Shown one piece after another: positions 6,683 to 16,900 of a stretch of 22,326 nucleotides of DNA (position 1 is its first letter; every line of letters starts with the position of its first letter). The notes under the pieces are model-generated. The model worked only from the letters and a program-made list of their open reading frames with translations, searched no databases and was not told the DNA's origin. This DNA comes from Candidatus Pacearchaeota archaeon CG10_big_fil_rev_8_21_14_0_10_35_13. Lineage in GTDB: Archaea; Nanobdellota; Nanobdellia; Pacearchaeales; GW2011-AR1. The stretch lies in the NCBI GenBank assembly GCA_002763035.1, contig PFDC01000149.1, positions 1 through 22,326 of the forward strand, given 5' to 3'. The translations under genes and the position numbers were made by a program.

Positions 6683-9600
6683 TTATTTCTTCTTCACTAC
6701 TTTTATTAGTGGCACTTTGTCTGTAATTAAGATGTTTTGGTAGTTCCCGTAACCTTCTAGTTCTGCTCCTTTTTCTATAACGAAGATTATTAGTGTTCTT
6801 TGTCTTGGTGCTTCATCAATTCCGTACTTGTCTCTCAGGTAGTTCTGTCTTTGTTGCCAACCCCATGATGGGTTTAGTGTTCCTTCTTTTGTTAGGTATT
6901 TATCTTTTATTAGCCTAGTCAGAGGGATTATTGAGAATAACGGTCCTCTTGCAGGATTTACTCTTCTTTCATCAAATGGTAAGAATCCTACTTCTCCTTC
7001 TTCAGGCCATCCAGTATTTTTTTCTATTTCAAAACGTACAAATTGTGTCTTTAAGAAGGTTTTATCATCTGCTTCTTCTATTCTTAATGGGTTCATGTAT
7101 TCTTCTTCTTTTTGTTGTGCTTCAAACATTATTTGGTACTGTTCAAGGTACGATTCTAAGTTTTCATAGCCTTCTAATAGTTCACTTATGAAACTTTTGT
7201 AATATACTTTTTCTAATGTGTCTTCTGAGCTAGAATATAGTTTTAGCAAATCTATTAAGAATCTGATTCTTAATTCTTCTCTTAATTCTGGGTCTGATGC
7301 TAAGTCACGTATTTCTTCTATACTGAATGCTTGTCCGTCTTGTAAGTCCATTATATACGGTTTTCCCCCTCTCATTTCCATTATGGTTTTTGCGCTTGTA
7401 AGGCTTTCTGTATCGCAGGCTGCTGGGCTTAGGTAAGTTTCTTTTTTTATTCCTAAAGTTATTAGTATTTTCTCAAATAAGCTATTTGTTGGCGGACTCT
7501 TACTCATTCTTGTTTTGCACCATTCTTCATGGTCTTTTATTGCTCCATTAATTATTTCTGTTTCTTCTTCATTAAATGTTTGTGTCATTCCTTCTTCTTC
7601 TAATAATCCCATAAAATCTTCGTAGGTTGTTATTTCTTCCCCTAATAGTACATCTACATCTCCGTTTGTTGTTTTTATTGTTATTATCATCCCTTCTTCT
7701 GTTGCTGTTGCTGTGACCCTATTTTCACTAACTACATTCACAGTTTTGGGGGATATTAATGGTTTGGGCAAAGCCCCAAATTCTTCACCGTAATATTCTC
7801 TAGGTTTTGTCTTTTGTATTGTCTTTTGTAAATTAAAATTATTATCCATATAATCTTGTAGGGTAAATATATATGACTTGCCAGCTTTTGCATCATCAAT
7901 ATTAACTCCCCTTTTTAAGTCTCCATTTGTATCTTCTAATAAATCCTCCTCAATAATATCTAATTTTTTAGAATCAATACCATAAATCTCATAACCAAGC
8001 GGATTAGCCTTCCTCACCCATCCTTTATCTAAAAGACATACAAGAGATAAATATAGGTCATCAAATTCTTTTTCAGTTTCATACCCTGCAGCAACAAGTA
8101 ATCTTTCATGGACAAACATATCAAAAGTTCCAGTAGGCGTTGAGCCAACAACAATTTTTTTACCATCTGGAGAAATCCAACCCTTCTTTATAGTCTCACC
8201 ATATAAAACATTTTCTCTCTCAAGATTCTTATGAACTTGTTCAAGTTCCTTCCTTTCATACTCTTTTTTAGCTTTTTCCAAAAGTGAAGTTCTCTCAGCA
8301 GAGGAAATGTCTATTAGTGCTTCATCAATTGTTCTTTTTTCAAATTCAGTTCCATAAGTAGAATAGTAATACAAGCTAACATAAAACTTAACACTATCAG
8401 AAGAACTAAGACTTGCAAGTTTCTCTGTTCCACCCAGTGCCATAATTGAAAAATCATTTATACTTAATACATCAGTTTCTGCTTCGGAAACCAATTCTTT
8501 CTCCTCTTCCGCGAATCCTTCTTGTTCGTTGTATTGTTTTTGTGATTCAGAGATTATTCCTTTGACTTCTTCACTTAGTGTTAGTTCGTGTTCTTTAAAA
8601 TCTATTTTTGCTATTCGGTATTTCCCTTCATTTAGTTCTTTTCCTGTTATCATTATTACTTCTGCTAATGCATAGAAGTTCTCTCTTAACAAGTCTGCTA
8701 CATAATAAGGCACATCCCCGATTAGTTCGTTGTAAAAACTGATAATTTCTCCGTTTAATCGGTCATACATTACTCCTACTTTAATTGCCTCTTCACCTTC
8801 GTAAGTAGTTTTTTCTCCCTGGACTGCTAGTTCTCCGATAGTCGCTCTTTTTAAACTTCCAGCTTTTTCTTCTTCAGCAGCCATTAATTCAAGGTTATTC
8901 TTAATTATTACTTCTCTTGGCTTATTGCCTAATTCTTCGTGGAAGACTATCGCTTTTTGGTCTCCCTTGATAATCCTCTCAGAATATTCTATTAATAAGT
9001 TAACATCCACTCGAAGATATGTTACGCTTAGGATTTTTATTCTTGTTTCATCCTCATAAACTATTGCGAATAATGATCCTTCATTCATTTCCTCGATTTC
9101 TTGTAGTCCTGTATCTGTTAGTTTGTTTGAGTAGTCTCTCAATAGTTCTTCTCGGGTCTTAATATTAGCTGTTCGTTCTATTTCTTGGGTGATATCTTTG
9201 ACGTTAGCTCTTACGTCTTCTCCCACTGAGCCCAACATTTTTAGATATTGCTCCGAATGTCTGCTGCTTACTTGGAATATCAGTTTCTCTGCCCCTTTCT
9301 TTTCAGCAGCTATTCCTGCTGCATTAAAAATTTTGAACATTTCTCGTGGTCCTAAACTTTTCCCAACTGCTCTTACTGCTATTCTTCCTACTTCAAGAAC
9401 GTTATCACCAGTCTTTTCTTGGTAATATTTTGATAATTCACTTTCGAACACAGCTAGTGTTCCTTTAATGCCTTCTGAGTCGCTTAGAGTTATTACATTA
9501 GCGTTGCCTTTTAATAGTGCTACTGCGTCAGCAGCACTGCTTGCATAAGATTCTAGTCCTTCATTCTGGAAGTTAGGATTTCCGAGATCACCTGTGCTAT

Positions 9601-10951
9601 ATGCTTTAAGAACAACTCGTGCAGCACCCCTTATTGTCGGTCCAGGCTTAGGGCTGACCCCTTCATTGTCACCTAAGTCCGCAATTGTTCTTAAGTTGCA
9701 TAATGAGTCTGCTAAACTAGCTCCGGAGGATAGCTGAACGACCCCTTTGTTTTTTCCGGTAATCTTATTGAAGAAGCGGCTTATTAGCCCTTCTTCTAAT
9801 GGAGGGCTTGCCATTATTGTCTTCTTGCATCTTTCTTGATTCTGGATGATTATTTTTTTGAGTAATGTTAATTCTTGTTCAGAAAATTCGATGTCGTATC
9901 CTTCATGGATTAACACTTCTTTGAAGTCATAAACGGTCTGCACATCAGTTCCTAATAATACTCTTATAACTTTATTTTGATCTACTGAGAATGTTACTAG
10001 GGGTCCTTCAATAGAAGTTTCTGATTGAACATTTGTTCCTTTACTAACGAACATTTTTTTCCAGATAATGTTATAGTTACCAAAACTGTCAGTCTCAACT
10101 CTCGAAGGGTAGTATCCTTGTTTAATCATTAATTTCCCGGCAGGATAATTCTTAGCTGCACGAATGTATAATTCTTGCCTGTCAAACTCTGTCAGCTCTT
10201 CTATTGTCTCCCTGGGGTATTCTTCTTCTAGCGATTTCTTAACGTATCGTTCAAATAATGATTTGTCATAATCGTTTAAATCGCTCACAACAGAATCTAC
10301 GTCTGCAAATAATCCTTTGCTCGGCAAGGTATCGCTTAGATCGGGTTCAATTCCGAAAGCTATATCGTATAGTCTTGATTCTGCGCTTAAACTTCTAAGG
10401 TCTATTCCTGTAGTACTTCTATCGTATATCTCTGTGCTTATGTACCCTGTAATTAACCCTTCATTATCCCTGTACCTGTTAATAACTACACGGCCGATGA
10501 TTCTGCCAGTTTTAGAGTCTGATAGTTCTATTAGTATGTTCTCATCATCCAAAATGGATGTTTCAGACCACCTAACTTTCACATTAGCTTTTGTTACAAC
10601 TTCACTTTCTATTACCTGTTCTATTTCTTTTCCTACTTGTGCTAAGACTTGTGTTGGTGTTAATATTAGCATGTTAGCGTTTTCTGGCCCTCCTGCTACA
10701 TGGAAGAGGTATTTCTCATTACCTTCACTTCCTTCAACTTTACCACTATAGACTACATTGCCATAACTAATAAAATTATATTCCGCTCCTACTTTTAATC
10801 TTGAGAATGTTGTTGGCAAAACAGTAACACAGTTATCATCAGATGATAGTACTAATGGTGCGATTAAGATGAAAATTAAAGCTACTGCTACTATTACCAT
10901 AACACTTTTTTTGTTGATTATAACATTCTTAGTTTGGTTTATTTTTTGCAT
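6683..10951 (-). CDS. Giant membrane-anchored or secreted multidomain protein G2
   Basis: A 1422-residue protein of unrecognised overall family. The N-terminus is Lys/Asn-rich, then has a hydrophobic span at about residues 17-35, then S-S-D-D-N-C. This fits a signal peptide or an N-in anchor that puts the bulk outside; no lipobox is present. Recognisable parts are two copies of a shared Cys-ending module (about 315-385 and 1085-1155, Cys 375 and 1145), a GNAT-like stretch (about 455-580) and a G-W-I-S-P-D-G...G-W-V-R-K region (about 924-1007). The C-terminus ends K-V-V-K-K-K. The ATG lies inside the last codons of G1 (13-bp overlap) and has no SD at normal spacing; GGAGG is more than 20 nt upstream. 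It is therefore probably translated by coupling. Codons are mostly A-ending except around 7790-8490. Surface or adhesion function is inference. Confidence 0.85.
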   Translation of the reverse strand: MQKINQTKNVIINKKSVMVIVAVALIFILIAPLVLSSDDNCVTVLPTTFSRLKVGAEYNFISYGNVVYSGKVEGSEGNEKYLFHVAGGPENANMLILTPTQVLAQVGKEIEQVIESEVVTKANVKVRWSETSILDDENILIELSDSKTGRIIGRVVINRYRDNEGLITGYISTEIYDRSTTGIDLRSLSAESRLYDIAFGIEPDLSDTLPSKGLFADVDSVVSDLNDYDKSLFERYVKKSLEEEYPRETIEELTEFDRQELYIRAAKNYPAGKLMIKQGYYPSRVETDSFGNYNIIWKKMFVSKGTNVQSETSIEGPLVTFSVDQNKVIRVLLGTDVQTVYDFKEVLIHEGYDIEFSEQELTLLKKIIIQNQERCKKTIMASPPLEEGLISRFFNKITGKNKGVVQLSSGASLADSLCNLRTIADLGDNEGVSPKPGPTIRGAARVVLKAYSTGDLGNPNFQNEGLESYASSAADAVALLKGNANVITLSDSEGIKGTLAVFESELSKYYQEKTGDNVLEVGRIAVRAVGKSLGPREMFKIFNAAGIAAEKKGAEKLIFQVSSRHSEQYLKMLGSVGEDVRANVKDITQEIERTANIKTREELLRDYSNKLTDTGLQEIEEMNEGSLFAIVYEDETRIKILSVTYLRVDVNLLIEYSERIIKGDQKAIVFHEELGNKPREVIIKNNLELMAAEEEKAGSLKRATIGELAVQGEKTTYEGEEAIKVGVMYDRLNGEIISFYNELIGDVPYYVADLLRENFYALAEVIMITGKELNEGKYRIAKIDFKEHELTLSEEVKGIISESQKQYNEQEGFAEEEKELVSEAETDVLSINDFSIMALGGTEKLASLSSSDSVKFYVSLYYYSTYGTEFEKRTIDEALIDISSAERTSLLEKAKKEYERKELEQVHKNLERENVLYGETIKKGWISPDGKKIVVGSTPTGTFDMFVHERLLVAAGYETEKEFDDLYLSLVCLLDKGWVRKANPLGYEIYGIDSKKLDIIEEDLLEDTNGDLKRGVNIDDAKAGKSYIFTLQDYMDNNFNLQKTIQKTKPREYYGEEFGALPKPLISPKTVNVVSENRVTATATEEGMIITIKTTNGDVDVLLGEEITTYEDFMGLLEEEGMTQTFNEEETEIINGAIKDHEEWCKTRMSKSPPTNSLFEKILITLGIKKETYLSPAACDTESLTSAKTIMEMRGGKPYIMDLQDGQAFSIEEIRDLASDPELREELRIRFLIDLLKLYSSSEDTLEKVYYKSFISELLEGYENLESYLEQYQIMFEAQQKEEEYMNPLRIEEADDKTFLKTQFVRFEIEKNTGWPEEGEVGFLPFDERRVNPARGPLFSIIPLTRLIKDKYLTKEGTLNPSWGWQQRQNYLRDKYGIDEAPRQRTLIIFVIEKGAELEGYGNYQNILITDKVPLIKVVKKK
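7487..7699 (-). repeat. Shared module, copy d (in G2)
   Basis: Residues about 1085-1155 of G2. An I-T-I strand and G-D turn lead to V-L-L-G (from 1101), then E-D-F helix, acidic helix and Cys 1145, followed by K-T-R-M-S-K-S-P-P. From V-L-L-G to Cys is 45 residues, exactly as in copy c. Confidence 0.7.
7930..8184 (-). other. Possible embedded GW-type domain in G2
   Basis: Residues about 924-1007 begin G-W-I-S-P-D-G-K-K and later read G-W-V-R-K, Y-E-I-Y-G-I-D and a closing acidic helix. The pattern 'W-x-SPDG ... GWVR ... final helix' resembles a small module I recall from phage and plasmid hypothetical proteins. That is recollection, not a search result. It lies within the T-ending codon block described in the findings. 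Confidence 0.4.
9212..9589 (-). other. GNAT-like acyltransferase stretch within G2
   Basis: Residues about 455-580. A strand V-I-T-L-S-D with G-T-L-A-V-F is followed by L-E-V-G-R-I-A-V, a long helix, and a strand/helix ending S-S-R-H-S-E-Q-Y-L-K-M-L-G. This order matches the core of FeeM/N-acyl-amino-acid-synthase-like GNAT proteins (E-x-x-R-L-A-V strand, helix, then a late Y near a G). If the protein is extracellular, an acyl-CoA-type enzyme would be unexpected, so it may be a degenerate fold or the topology may be reversed. Confidence 0.4.
9797..10009 (-). repeat. Shared module, copy c (in G2)
   Basis: Residues about 315-385 of G2. A strand leads to V-L-L-G-T-D-V (from 331), then Y-D-F helix, S-E-Q-E-L acidic helix and Cys 375, followed by K-K-T-I-M-A-S-P-P. 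The register to copy d is gap-free over the 45 residues from V-L-L-G to Cys, and S-P-P after the Cys also matches. Confidence 0.7.
10939..10951 (-). other. G1/G2 overlap with A6 run
   Basis: G1 ends TGC AAA AAA TAA while G2 starts at the ATG one base earlier in the -1 frame, giving a 13-bp overlap. The six A residues (plus-strand T run 10942-10947) let a P-site Lys tRNA re-pair with AAA after a one-base backward slip. The layout supports translational coupling. A fused product is possible but unproven. Confidence 0.6.
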
Positions 10952-13900
10952 AGTAATATCTGAGTTGTCATCCCTCCAGTTAATTTTTCTACGTTCGCAG
11001 GACCTGATTGTTCTATTGAAATTCCTGCTGAGTCAAATAATCCTTTCATAAAGGCATCAAAACCATCTCCTGAACCTCCGCTATTATAAGCATCAGTTCC
11101 TAGTTGTATAATTATTTCATCTCCGCTTTCTGTGGTTATTGTCATTATGCCTGCTCCATCTCCTGAAATGGTTACTTCTGCTATCTTCTCATCAGAGTTT
11201 TCTGTTATCTTCTCATTAGGATTTGTTTCTATTGTTGATGTTTCGCTAATGTGTGCGTCTTTCATTAATAATTCGTAGAAGAGTTTTTGTCCTTCTTCTT
11301 CAGTTGTTAATGGTCCGCTGTTACCAAGTCTTTCAATTAATTCTGCGAATGATTCTCCTTTTTGTGCTTGAACTCCAGAGCCCATAGGTCTTTGCATTAG
11401 TTCAGCGACTATCTCATCACCAGTAACTTTCTCAAAGGTTATTTCTTCACCACCTTGTAGTCTTACGTTTGTTCCAGAATTTAAGTTAAATGCTTTTGTA
11501 TTAATTCTTGGGCATGCAATGGTTGCCCCTGTTATTCCTTTATCAATGCTAATTACTGCTCCTGAAACTCCTGCAGGGGTACATTCTTCCATCTCAGCCA
11601 TTAATGCTTCTATTTCTTTAAAGTCTTCATCAGTAAAGAATTCTGTGTTTAACTCATTACCTTCTCCTGTTTGTTGGTTAATGCTTTCTACAAAGTTTTC
11701 AACACTTGAGGTCACTACTCCTACTCCTACTTTTACGAACATTATGCTTCCTCCTTGTCTTATACTGACTATGGTAGTTCCTGTAACGTATATTTCTCCT
11801 TCAATATTCATGCCTATTTTAATAGTTCCTGCTTGGTTCGCTCCAATTTCGCTAACAATTACTGCTGTTCCTGGTGAATTGATTACTGGGGAGATTTCTA
11901 TTGTTGCTTTGTTTGATACTTGTACGTTTCTTACTTCTATTTGGTTAGCAAATTGTATTAGTGCATCTGCCTTAACATATTTATTGCCTTTTACTTTTGA
12001 GATTATGTTTTGTAGTAATAACTTACCTTGGGGATTATCTGATAGGAGTGCTAATTTTTGTAATGGGTCATTAATCTTTGTCCCTGGGAGCATATTATTC
12101 TTTATTTCTCCTGCTAATAACGAGGTTAATGTTTGTGATTCTTCTGTTCCTCCTTCTAAAAGTTCTGTTATGAGCACTGTCTTAACTATTTCTCTTTGTT
12201 CTTCAGTAAGTGCTCCTTTTATTAGTCCGTTGCTTAATGATAATGATATTAGTAAGTTATAGTCTGGGACTACAGTTTCAGTAACTACTGATTTTCTGTA
12301 TGCCCCTTTATCTTGTATGTAATCAATTACTACTCCTGGTTTGGTGTATATTACTATTGTTACTCCGTTAGTAACAATTACTGAGTCTACGATATTCCCT
12401 TCGTTATCAAATACTGTATTTCCTTCAAGGAATTGTAATTCTCCTTGCTTTCCCATTCTTTCTTTTAATTGTTTAAGTTCTATTTCTGTTTCTATTTGTA
12501 GTACTATTACTTGTGGTTTCCCAAACTTTTTATCGCCGAATTTTAGTTCGCTTACTGCTCTGTTTTGAGGTTTAGTTTTCATGAAGATTTCTATTCCTAA
12601 AGGACTGCTTTTTCCAGGGCTTAATTCAACTTCTGGTGTTGTTAGGAATGTTACTTCTCCGGTTTCTTTATTAACTATTTTTATGACTCCTTCTGTTGGG
12701 TTTGTAACTTCAGAATTAATGTCTGCTGATTGTAATTTTGCTGTTACTTCACTTGTTGATGCACCGGCAAAGGTTAGGTGTTCTGAGATTATTCCTTCTT
12801 TTGTTTTGGTGACTAAGTCTGTTATTAGCATTCCTTCTTTTGTTATTCTTACTTTTAAGTCCTTTAATAATACTTCAAGCTTCATTACTCCTGTAAGGTC
12901 ATAATTCTTTAGTTCTGAGTAGAAGAGATTATATTTATTATCTGATGTTGTTACTATAGCTTTTTCATTAATAAAAGTAAATCCCCAATCGTTTTCTCCA
13001 ATTTGGTGGAATCTTATAGCCCTCTTGGTCATTTCTATGTCTGTTGCGGAGTCTAATTCTACAATTGTTGCTTTTGAGCCTTCTACTCCTATGCGTAATC
13101 CTTCAATTCTTCCGTTATCAGGGTTCTTTATTGTTCCTGTTTGTGTTACTCCTCCGAGTGCCTCTAATACTTTAGGAAGGTCACCTCTTGGTACTCTTAT
13201 TAATTCATTAAAACCATCTTCTGTGTAAATCATTTGTTGAGAATAAATATTAACAGCTTCTCCAATCATGGCAGCTATTCTAAGTTTACCTTTTCCACTA
13301 ACGAGTCCTGTTCCTACTTCTAGTCCGTCTACTGCATTGCCCATACCAGATCCTAAGAAGAAGTCTGCCCCGCTTGCTAAGAAGAATTCTTCAAATACTA
13401 TTTCTGTGAGGAATACTGAGGCTCCTTTGCCGATATAAGGTGCTAATACAACATTTAATTTGTTTGATATAACATATGGATTAATTATAGAGTTGAATAC
13501 TGATGATACACCCTCACCAAGAATTCCTCCCCCGGTTCTCACAGCATTTAATGAGTTATAGGACAAATAGTTCATTGTTCTTGAGAAAGTTGTTGTTGAG
13601 AATTCTAGGGCTATTTGTCTTGAAGCAACAAAGCTCGTGTATTTAATTGCTACGGTCTCACCAACATATCTAAACCATCCGATAACAAGGTTTATTGCTT
13701 TAGAAATCCCCATAAATTCTACTAATGTTAATGGGGTGGTGAGGTAATCGCCTGCTGATGCTAAAAATCCTTTATCAAAGAATTTTAATGATTCGAAGCT
13801 GGGGTCTATTTCCCATTTTAGTAGATTCTTAACATATTCTTCATCACTCATTGTTCCATAAAGATTGTATTCTTTCCATCCTGGGACTTTTTCTCCTAAC

Positions 13901-16900
13901 ATTGTTTTAGCTTCTTCTGAAAGTCCGTTCATACCGGATTTTGAGTAGTGTTCTAAATAGTTTGCTAGAGCCACATTATCGCCTCTTTCCTCATACCATC
14001 CTGAAGGGGACCAGGTTTTCTCTATGTAAACCTTTACAGAATTAATTATCCCAGTAGTAACTATTCCTAAAACTTCTTTTGTGAAACCTCTTCCATTCTC
14101 CAAGTGATTGTCATATACGAAATCATTAATCCCTACCTTAAGTTTTATTACCATTGATGCTAAAGAAAATCTACTTCTAACTTCGGCTATTGCGTCATCA
14201 CTTGTTTCTTTCAATACTTCTTGAATACTGTTGATTGTCCCGATCATTTTTTCTACTGATGATACCTCATCGTATGATTCTTTACTTTCAGTTTTTACCC
14301 CTTTAGTGAAAACTATTGATATTTTTGTTTTGGTTAAAGCTGCAGTTTCTAAGAGTTTTATTCCTTCATCACCATAGTATACTTCTTCTCCGTATCCTGG
14401 GGTTTCAAAGACTATCCTATCAATTTTTCCTTTAAGGTTTTGTTCAAGTTTCTTTGCTAGTTCTGTTGCAGTATCAGCTGCTCTTTCAACATATTTTTCG
14501 GTTGTTAAGTAGGCATTATTTGTCTGGCGAGTTCTTAGTTTCTTTTGTAATTCCTTAAATAGTTCTGATGCTCTATTAAAAGTGCCGTAATAAGCTTCAG
14601 AATCAGCGCTTCCTGTTTCAAACTGTTTATTACCAATAGTTAAGAGTCCTGCTTTTCCAGCATTCTCAAGGTTTCTTAATGTTTCATCAACTTCCATCCC
14701 TAATATTTCTGATTCAATAGTGCTAGGGGATTTTTCTGGGTAATTATTTATTTGTACTGCAAAGGATACTGCTCTTCTCATATTATAGAATGTCTTTTCA
14801 AATTCTGTTTCTAGCATATGTTCATAATATTCATCAGTTCCAAGATAATGAGCTAAGTATTCCCCTCTAGAATTCAAGTCCGTGCCTTTAGTATATCCGC
14901 CTTTTACAATCTTATAGAATGTTTCACTTATGCCTTCGGGTACTAACTTGTCCATTAGTTCATTAACTTTTACTGCCCAAGCACCACGATAAGTATCGGT
15001 TACCTGAAGTAAGCTCCCACCATAATCTTTTGTTATTCTTGCGTATTCCATAATTGCATAATTAAATTTGTTAGTTTCTTCTTTTATGTAATAATGTTTT
15101 GCTAATGCACCAGAAAAACCTTCATTAAACTCATAAAGATCTTTATCATTAATTGTTTGTTTTTGTATTTCAATAACGAAGTCTTTGAAGAGGTCACCAA
15201 ATCCTAAAAGTTCTGAATCAAGGATTTTTATCATTTCTTTATTATTCTTCCCTACAAGTTTCTTTGTTAATTCTGCTCTGAATTCATAAACTTTTATTTG
15301 AGAATAAGCTTGACGATATTCTTCTACTTCGTTTAAGTATTGTCTGTAGAGATCTAATGCCTCTCTAGCATCCATAGTGCTTACTTCTCCAATATCTCCT
15401 TCTGATAATTCTGAGATTCTTCTAAGGTATACATCATCCAAACTGGTAATTCCTAAACTTTTAAGAACCTCAAAAAGTTCATATTTCGTGTCTATAATCT
15501 TTTGTCCTAAACGGTCTTTTTCTGTTTCTACCTCTTCAGTTATTTTTTTTAGTGCTTTATTGATTATTTCTTCAGCGTTATCATTATTATTCTTTATCTC
15601 CTCAATTTTCTCATTGAATTTTTTTATTATTATTTCTTTTTGTGTTTCTGTTTTTGCTTCGCTTAAGGCTTTATCCCTTTCGTTTTCTAGGGCACTTATA
15701 ACCTCTGGGGAGTAGAAGATTATTATTTCTCCAGTATTGTAAGAAGTTTCAAAAGAGATGTAATGTTCCTTACTTCCTTCAACAGCAAGTACATAGTCTA
15801 TTAACCTTTCAGTTTCTTTCTCGAATATATACTCTGCTAGTTCCCTATAAGACTCTGACTTCTCGTAATTATCACTAATTTTTTTTGCTGTTCCTTCAGG
15901 GAATATTTCTGAGATTATCTCCTCATAGCTCATTGTGGAAAACTTTAGAAGGTATTTTCCTCCGATTAATCCTTGATATTTTTGTCTTATTCTTTCTATT
16001 TCTTTGTCAAACTTTGCTTGCATTGACTGCCCGTATCTTTGTTCAAACTTTTCTCTTAGTATGAAGATTTCAAGTTCTATCTTAACTATCTCATCCATTA
16101 TTTTCTTCGCGTCATCAGATACTTCATTAATTCGTTCGTTATATCCTAAGAGTTTTAGTTTTTCTTTATACTCATCTATCTGTACTTTTCTGACGTTTAT
16201 GTATCTCTCTGTCCCTACCTTCTCTAATCCTTCAATAATATTTTGGTAATCTTTCAATTCATTATCATTAAGACTTCCATAAACTTTTATTCCGTTTTTT
16301 TCTATTAATTCTTGTGGTAAATATCCGTATTCTTCTACTTTGATTTCGCCTGAGAGCATCTTGTCCTTTAGTTCTTTTACTTTTTCTTTATCTTCTACTG
16401 AGAATATTAGCCCATCAAATAATTCTGATACAAATACTTGATTATCCGTTCCTTTTACGTAGTATCCTCCGCCTTTTATTTCTATTCCAGCGTTTACTTC
16501 TTCTAATGCCTTAAATGCCAATTGCATATATGCTAATGCTTCTTCAGGGTTTTCTTTTTCCTTAGCTAATTCTTTAAGCCTGTTATACTCCTTGTTCCCT
16601 TCAAGATAAATTCTTTCTCCGTAATTAAAGAATACTTTTTTTCCCGTCTCTTTATCAGTTCCATATTGCAATTCTACTCCTGTTATTCCTTCTATTTTTC
16701 CAGTATATATTATTCCTTTATCAGAATCATACTTTATTTCAGGTTCTTCAACTCCTGCTTTTATTAGGCTTGATAATAGTTCTTTTTCTATTTCTTTTCT
16801 TAATTCCCCTATTTTTTTTCCTGCGTCGTTTAACTGTCTTGTGAAGTAAGTCAGTACGTCTGCTTCGGCTTTAACTAATGGTAATGATAATCCTTCTAAT

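Noticed and set aside
11519..12262. A 247-codon plus-strand open frame
   Set aside because: It lies wholly inside G1 on the other strand, with Ser/Pro/Thr/Ile-rich antisense composition and no promoter or SD. The same applies to the other plus-strand frames within 6.7-22.1 kb.
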